Assembly: GCA_024362935.1 (NCBI GenBank)
Contig: JANCRA010000014.1
Span: 1 to 64,000 of the forward strand
Length of the DNA stretch: 64,000 nucleotides
Origin: Setophaga petechia
Lineage: Eukaryota > Chordata > Aves > Passeriformes > Parulidae
Direction of reading: 5' to 3'
The stretch's first letter is position 1. Each line of letters starts with the position of its first letter. Position numbers and translations under genes: made by a program. Positions 57,001-64,000 of the stretch are shown here, piece by piece. The notes under the pieces are model-generated. The model was not told where the DNA came from. It was given only the letters and a program-made list of their open reading frames with translations, and made no database searches.

Positions 57001-59238
57001 ACACTTCTGCTGCAGAGACAAATGGTGCCTCACCTGCTCAACGGAAACCTCTCACCCGGTTTGGGGGACTCTGGCCTGGATTTTATCCTTCTGCATCTGA
57101 AAGAAAAACTGGACCAAAGTCAAATGGCTGCAGGATAACTTAAAGGATCCAGATATCCTGTGTCCATCTACAAATCCCATCCAGAGTCCATCTACACCCC
57201 ACATTACAAACTTCAAGACCCCGGTACTTCTCCTATTGCTCCAGGCTGTGCAGCAGGGCAGAGCAGCTCTGGCACAAACGTGTGCAGACACCCGTGACAC
57301 AGGACAGGACGTGACACACAATGGGGACACAACACGGACAGAAATATCCTGGCAAGGAAAATGGCTGCAAGGACCAAGAGAAAGCAAAAGCAGATGATCG
57401 AGGTGAGGCCCTTGGTTTCTGACAGGCCCCTCAAAGGGCTAAGGTAAAAGACATGACATATCCAGACAACACGTAATGCATGACAGACAAGTGACACGAG
57501 ACACACCGGGACTGCTCTGCCCTGGACACCTCAGCGCTGTGATCAAAAGTGAGACTTGGCTTTCATGGGGCCTAAAAGGCCGCTTCATGGACACTCCCCA
57601 CCTGCAAAGCAGACTCAAAAACCCCTCCCAGTAATTCCTAAACCAGCACCCTGCTTTCACCCCCTCTGTGAGTCGCAGCCCTCTACTTATCTCGCACACT
57701 TCTGGGGATGCTGCTCTCAGGTGCAAACAAGGCCACCTGGGAAGGTCCTGCTGTCACCGGGCTGGTGTCTCTCAGACAACTACACGAAAGAAAACCAGAC
57801 ATCAGAGCCTGATCTTGGCACCACATCAGCCAAAACCCCACAAGTCTGCTACTCACCGTGCTCCTAAGAATGCCCAGCTGCTCGGGCCGCACGCTTCGGG
57901 CACGCTCGCAGACCGAGGCCGTCGTCACAGAAGGTGCCTGGGTTAACAGGAGAGGAGGTGATTTGGCTGGGCTGAAACCTCAGTGCACCCTCGCTCCTCC
58001 TCCCTACTTCCCTGACTCACCGCAAGTCTTTGTCCGTTGCTGAAGGCTTCCCTGGTGGCACCTTTAAACAGACAAGGCAGAGGCTTCATCCCCAAGTACC
58101 AGGATACTTCTGCAGGGCTTGCCAGAGCGGCAAACCCAGCTTGTCGCCCGGTTGCTGACTGGTGCTTGCTGTACTGCGAGTGGATTGCCTAAAATGCAGA
58201 AACAGATGCTTAGAGTTGCACCAGAAAGTGAGACTTGAGCAAAAACAACTGCCTCTGTATGCTACTCAATGCTCACCTCAGCCACCCTTACCTTGACTGC
58301 TGATATCCAGCTTTACTTCCTAAAAAGAAAAAGAACAGTGCTGTAACAGAGTCACACTTTAAACCCCTCCTGCAGAGACAAACAGTGACTGACCTGCTCG
58401 GGGGAAGCTCCTCACCTGGGATGGCTGGATGGATTTTGCCCTGGATTTGATCCTTCTGTGTCTGAAAGAAAGTGAGGAGAAAATTCAAACGGCTGCAGGA
58501 TAACTATACATCCCTAAACATCTTGTGTCTACCGAGGAATATCATCTAGAGTCCAGCAACACCCCACAAACTGCAAGTCCCCGGGACTCGTCCCATTGCA
58601 GCAGGCTATGTGGCATAGCAGAGCAGCTCTGGCACAAATGTGTGCAGACACCCGTGACACAGGACACACAGGACATGACAGACAACGGGGTCACAACACA
58701 GACAGAAATCTCTTGGCAGGGAAAATGGCTGCAAGAACTGAGAGAATCCAAAAGGAGACGACTGAGGTGAAACTGCTGGTGGGATGATGCCAGGCTTTCT
58801 CACAGGCCCCTCAAAAGGCTAAGGTAAAAGACATGAAATATCCAGACAACACATAATACACAAAAGACAAGTGACACAAGACACACCAGGACTGCTCGGC
58901 CCTGCACACCTCAGCACTGTGATCAAAACTGAGACTTTCCTTTTATGAGGCCTAAGGGGCCACTTCGTGGCTACATTCATCTCCAGAGCCAATTCAAACC
59001 CTCCCTCCCCGCCCCAGAAGTCCCAACCCAGCACCCCACTTTCATCCCCTCCACTTATCTCTGGGACATCCGGGGCTGCCGGTCCACTTCAGGTGCCAAG
59101 GAAGGCGGCCTCACCGGCTGGCAAGCTCCTGCTGTCACCGGGCTGGTGTCTCTTGCACACCTAGATTAAAAGAGAACCAAATATCACTGTCTGATCTTGC
59201 CACCACAGCAGCCAAAACCCCACAACTCTGCTACTCAC
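54002..59238 (-). repeat. Array B higher-order repeat 1 (~5.24 kb)
   Basis: Four units (1662 + 851 + 1342 + 1382 bp). The first contains an extra ~290 bp ('gatgaggctcagagaaccct' to 'gggcaaggca', about 54,910-55,185) absent from other units. In the large exon here (right part of 54,164-54,329) the frame that is open at 22.7 and 24.1 kb meets a TGA, as it does in the copies near 56.8 and 58.1 kb. Confidence 0.8.
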
Positions 59239-62200
59239 CGTGCTCCTAAGAATGCCCAGCTGCTCGGGCCGCACGCTTCGGGCACGCTCGCAGACCGAGG
59301 CCGTCGTCACAGGGGATGCCTGGGTTAAGAGGAGAGGAGGTGATTTGGCAGGGCTGAAACCTCAGTGCACCCTCGCTCCTCCTCCCTACTTCCCTGACTC
59401 ACCTCAACTCCTCGGCAGCTGCCCAAGGCCACCAGGATGGCACCTTTAAATAGAAAAGTTCAGGGCTTCACCACCAGGTCCTCTAATGCATCCACAAGGC
59501 TCACACGTGCAGGAAACCCAGTGCATCGGCCAGTTGGGGGCTTGGCATGCTGCGAGTGGATTGCCTAAAGCACAAAAACAAGAATGGAAACACAGAGCTG
59601 CAGCAGAAATTGAGAGCTGAGCAATAACAACTACTTCTCTCCACTGCTCACCTCGACTGCTGGTATCCAGATTTACTCCCTACAAAGAAAGAAAAAGAAC
59701 AGAGCTGTAACACAGTCACCTATTTACACTTCTGCTGCAGAGACAAATGGTGCCTCACCTGCTCAACGGAAACCTCTCACCCGGTTTGGGGGACTCTGGC
59801 CTGGATTTTATCCTTCTGCATCTGAAAGAAAATTAGGACCAAAGTCAAATGGCTGCAGGATAACTTAAGGGATCCAGATATCCTGTGTCCATCTACAAAT
59901 CCCATCCAGAGTCCATCTACACCCCACATTACAAACTTCAAGACCCCGGTACTTCTCCTATTGCTCCAGGCTGTGCAGCAGGGCAGAGCAGCTCCGGCAC
60001 AAACGTGTGCAGACACCCGTGACACAGGACAGGACGTGACACACAGTGGGGACACAACACGGACAGAAATATCCTGGCAAGGAAAATGGCTGCGAGGACT
60101 GAGAGGACTCAAAATGAGATGAATGAGGTGAAACTGCTGATAGGCTGATGAGGCTCAGAGAACCCTGGAGGAAGAAGATGCTAACTGAATTATTTACTCC
60201 AAGAAATGCCTGAGAATCCCACAGTCAGAAGCCTCTACTTGTCCTCACATTCCTTCAGCTCCTAACCCACCAGAATGGATCCTGGCGGGGAATAGCTGTC
60301 CATACAGCTCAGAACAAGACCTGAAAAGACATCTGACTGGATGCTTCTAAAGAGAGATGGAATTCTAATACCTGAGGTCCTGAGTCAAAAGCTCCACAGG
60401 CTGGGTGCCAGGGCAAGGCAACACTGAGAGAACAGATGCTAACAATGATACCAGGGTTTCTGACAGGCCCCTCACAGGGCTAAGATAAAAGACATGAGAT
60501 ATCCAAACAACACATAATGCACAAAAGACAAGTGACTCGATACCCAACCACACTGCTCTTCCCTGCGCACCTCAGCACTGTGATCAAAACTGAGACTTTC
60601 CTTTTATGAGGCCTAAGGGGCCACTTCTGGCCTACCCTCAACTCCAGAGCCAATTCAAACCCCCCATATCCACCCCGGGAGTCCCAACCCAGCACCCCCC
60701 TTTCATCCCCTCCACTTATCTCTGGGACATCCGGGGCTGCCGCTCCGCTTCAGGTGCCAAGGAAGGCGGCCTCGCCCCCTGGCAAGCTCCTGCTGGCACC
60801 GGGCTGGTGTCTCTTGCACAGCTAGATTAAGAGAGAACCAAATATCACTGTCTGATCTTGCCACCACGTCGACCAAAACAAAACCAGTCTGCTACTCACC
60901 GTGCTCCTAAGAAGGCCCGGCACCTCCTAACCCCAACCCTCTGCCACAGATGGAATGCACCTGCACCTGAAAGAAAGTTAGAACACATGTCAAACATCTG
61001 CAGGATAACTCAAAAGCTGCAAATACCTTCTATCAATCGAGGAATAGCATGTAGAGTCCAAGTACACCCCACATTACAAACTGCAAGTCCCCGGGACTTC
61101 TCCTACTGCACCAGGCTGTGCGGCAGAGCAGAGCAGCACCGGAACAAATGTGTGCTGACACCCGTGACACAGAACAGGACGTGACAGACAACGGGGACAC
61201 AACATGGACAGAAATAGCCTGGCAAGGAAAATGGCCGCAAGGACTCAGAGAATCCAAAAGGAGATGAAACGAGGCAAAACTGCTGCTGGGCTGATGCCAG
61301 GCTTTCTGACAGGCCCCTAAAAGCCTAAGGTAAAAGACACGACATATCCAGACGACACAAAATGCACGACAGACAAGGGACACGAGACACACCGGGACTG
61401 CTCTGCCCTGCACACCTCAGCGCTGTGATCAAAAGTGAGACTTTGCTTTCATGGGACCTAAAAGGCCGCTTCATGGACACTCCCCACCTGTAAAGCAGAC
61501 TCAAAAACCCCTCCCAGTAATTCCCAAACCAGCACCCTGCTTTCACCCCCTCCTGTGGGTCTTAGCCCTCTACTTATCTCTCAGACATCTAGGGATGCTG
61601 CTCTCAGGTGCAAAAAAATGCCACCTTGCCAGCTGGGAAGGTCCTGCTGTCACCGGGCTGTTGTCTCTCAGACAGCTACAGGAAAGAAACCCAAACATCA
61701 GAGCCTGATCTTGGCACCACATCGACCAAAACCCCACAACTCTGCTACTCACCATGCTCCTAAGAATGCCCAGCTGCTCGGGCCGCACGCTTCGGGCACG
61801 CTCGCAGACCGAGGCCGTCGTCACAGAAGGTGCCTGGGCTAAGAGGAGAGGAGGTGATTTGGCATGGCTGAGACCTGAGTGCACCCTCGCTCTCCTCCTC
61901 CCTACTTCCCTCACCGCAAGTCTTTGTCCGTTGCTGAAGGCTTCCCTGGTGGCACCTTTAAACAGACAAGGCAGAGGCTTCATCCCCGAGTCCCGGGATA
62001 CTTCTGCAGGGCTCGCCAGAGCGGCAAACCCAGCTTGTCGGCCACTTCCTGACTGAGGCTTGATGTACTGCGAGTGGATTGCCTAAAATGCAGAAACAGA
62101 TGCTTAGAGTTGCACCAGAAAGTGAGACTTGAGCAAAAACAACTGCCTCTGTATGCTACTCAATGCTCACCTCAGCCACCCTTACCTTGACTGCTGATAT

Positions 62201-62450
62201 CCAGCTTTACTTCCTAAAAAGAAAAAGAACAGTGCTGTAACAGAGTCACACTTTAAACCCCTCCTGCAGAGACAAACAGTGACTGACCTGCTCAGGGGCC
62301 TACCTCACCCAGGACGGCTGGATGGATTTTGCCCTGGATTTGATCCTGCTGTGTCTGAAAGAAAGTGAGGAGAAAATTCAAACGGCTGCAGGATAACTAC
62401 ACATCTCTAAACATCTTGTCACTATCTAGGAATATCATCTAGATCTGGCG
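59239..62450 (-). repeat. Array B higher-order repeat 2 (partial)
   Basis: Repeats 54,002-56,514 at an offset of about 5,236 bp. About 54,260-55,780 and 59,496-61,016 look almost identical by eye, far closer than other units are to each other, so this is a recent duplication or conversion. The last unit (from 61753) passes into the right-end module, with exon types of 28 nt (about 62,186-62,213) and 46 nt (about 62,310-62,355). Confidence 0.8.
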
Positions 62451-64000
62451 ACACCCTACAAACTGCAAGTCCCCGGGACTCGTCCTATTGCAGCAGGCTG
62501 TGTGGCAGGGCAGAACAGCTCCGGCACAAATGTGTGCAGACACCCGTGACACACAACGTGACAAACAGGGGGACATTAGACAGGACACATTATGCTTGTG
62601 CTGAGGGCCTCGAGGGGAAAAGGCAAAAGGGACCCCAAAGACACACTAGGTAACACAGAACACTGGACAACACCACACGGACCGGAACTGTTCTGCCCTG
62701 CCCGCCTGAAAGCTGCCATCAAAAGTAGAGCCTGTCCCTTTAGCTGTCCTAAGAGGCCCCTTGGAGAAGATTGCTTTTCCCTCTGCTAGTTTTTAAATCT
62801 GTCCCAAGAACTCCCAACCTGCTACTCTCCCATCATCCCATCTCCAGGCCATGGCCCATGACTTATCTTTTGCATGATCGCTGATGGGAATCCACGTTGC
62901 ACCTGAAATGAGCCTGCCTCGGAGGGCCCCGGGATGGCCTGTTAGCCTCTCGGTCAGCTACAATAAAGAAAACCAAAACCAAAGCATGAGTACAGAGTTA
63001 CGAGGGCCAAATCCCAGCAAGCCAGCTCCTTGCCCTCTCCTGAGTGTGTCTGGCTCCTTCAGGCTCCAGCTTCATCCCGATTCCAAGGGTGCAGCCTTTA
63101 TTCGGAGTGGCACCTGGGTTAGAGAAAAGCAAAGTTAAATGGCATTCCTGTGAGTGCAGTGGATGACCTTGTGTGCTGTAAGCTGTGAATGCCTCTGCTA
63201 TGCTTCTGAAAAGCCTTGTGTTGGGGAGCCCTCAAATAAACACCCTTCCTCACCCTGCTGCCTTCAAACCTCCCCCCCAACAATAACTTCTAACTGGATA
63301 CCTGCTCACCCTCCTAATCACAATCCTCAACTCACCTGAAGCCTCCATCTCAAACATCATCTTCAACAGTGGGCAGATACCTCTTGTGACAAGATGAATC
63401 TGCTGAAAAAAGTGTTGTGCTTAACACAACCTGGAGTCTCTGGAAGCTGTGCTCCTGCCAAAAAAAAGTACAAAACAAAATAAGAACAAAACCAGAAATT
63501 ACAAATGCACTTTACCACCCCTAAACACAAAACCCAAAATTGTGAACTTAAATACTCCCTGTATTCCATGCTGTGTTCTTCACAGTCTCTTCCAAGCCTG
63601 TGTTGCTTTAGATGCCCAGAAACACCTGCTGAAAACATGCTGAGATAAGCTGAAAGAGCCTCTTCACTGAAATGAGAGGACAGCTCTTATCCCAGCACAT
63701 TCCCAGAGGGAATGAAGCCCCTCAGCAAAGGCTGGGGTTAATATGCCCCTGATTGTGCCCGCCTCTCGTTCCCGGGATGCCCAGGAAAAGGGAGGGGCAA
63801 ATCCCACCGGGTCTAAAAGCCCTCAGAGCGGCTGCAGCTGTTTGGCTCCTCTGACTCAAATTCAAGGGGAGTAAAGGGCTTGTTAGAGAGGAAAACTCTA
63901 CAGAAAAGTAACAGCACTTTCTTTTTTGCAACAGCTACTTGGAGCAGAACAACAGAAAACTGATAAGATATAAAACTTTGTGTTTAGGTAGCATAGTTTG
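62451..64000 (-). pseudogene. Second copy of the predicted gene's middle exons
   Basis: Exons 63626-63666, 63336-63402, 63034-63113 and 62903-62957 correspond to predicted exons 3-6 at 27.1-27.9 kb, with the same lengths (41, 67, 80, 55 nt), splice borders and an open frame. Here exon 6 is followed by the 46-nt and 28-nt types instead of the 61- and 43-nt types, and that joining meets TAA in the 28-nt exon. Exons 1-2 would lie beyond the window. The T27 run of copy 1 is reduced to a run of about seven. It may be a functional alternative or a decayed copy. Confidence 0.4.

Larger units (their letters stand above)
52671..64000 (-). repeat. Array B: second spliced-unit array
   Basis: Same exon vocabulary and orientation as array A. 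Register donors (GGAGCACG|gtgagtag) end exons at 53151, 54002, 55664, 56515, 57857, 59239 and 60900, and GGAGCATG|gtgagtag at 61753. Unit lengths are 851, 1662, 851, 1342, 1382, 1661 and 853. The 61/67-nt exon type is at 53151-53217, 55664-55730 and 60900-60966; the other marks carry the 81/86-nt type. The array continues past the window edge. Confidence 0.85.

Overview
This window is the left end of a vertebrate chromosome, most likely from a bird. It opens with about 10.2 kb of CCCTAA telomere repeat in the orientation expected for a left end. Truncated CR1 LINE 3' ends near 36-37.7 kb, with the typical 'cccttccaaccc...attctatga' tail, point to a sauropsid and most likely a bird. I cannot name the species. 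The DNA is eukaryotic subtelomere. I found no prokaryotic-style operon, CRISPR array, tRNA, rRNA, virus or intact transposon. All reading below was done by eye; nothing was aligned or searched.

Layout from the tip inward. (1) 1-10,210 telomere; 10,211-10,455 variant repeats that carry CpG. (2) 10,531-11,760 a CpG-rich tandem array of CAAGATGGC (YY1-like), CACGTG, TGACGTCA-like and TTTCCGG motifs, followed at 11,786-11,925 by CTCF-like sites. This resembles the composition of a TERRA promoter region. (3) 12.0-17.4 kb satellites: a hairpin, a 1-kb polypurine tract, a 317-bp satellite and a 'GTACACACAATATAA' minisatellite. (4) 17.4-28.3 kb, array A: repeated 834-bp and 1,362-bp units whose minus strand carries exon-like cassettes bounded by good splice signals, pointing toward the telomere. 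(5) 28.6-29.6 kb, a CpG island that could be the promoter and first exon of the array A transcript. (6) 29.6-35.2 kb an AT-rich satellite in a 2.2-kb higher-order repeat, an A/C-rich tract and a possible 3' terminal exon. (7) 35.2-41.1 kb mostly unrepeated DNA with CR1 fossils. (8) 41.2-47.2 kb a diverged copy of the CpG/AT/AC composite, an isolated CpG island and two pyrimidine-rich minisatellites. (9) 47.2-52.67 kb a second good copy of the CpG-AT-AC-exon composite plus a truncated third. (10) 52.67 kb to the edge, array B, a second spliced-unit array whose right end duplicates that of array A about 35.8 kb away.

The most interesting object is the minus-strand array. From an ATG in the CpG island (28,953) I can chain 11 splice-bounded exons that stay in frame to a stop at 25,367, giving a predicted protein of about 291 residues that I do not recognise. 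Across other unit copies the splice sites are kept better than the reading frame. The family may therefore be a mixture of one gene, pseudogenised copies and noncoding spliced RNA. RNA evidence is needed to settle this.
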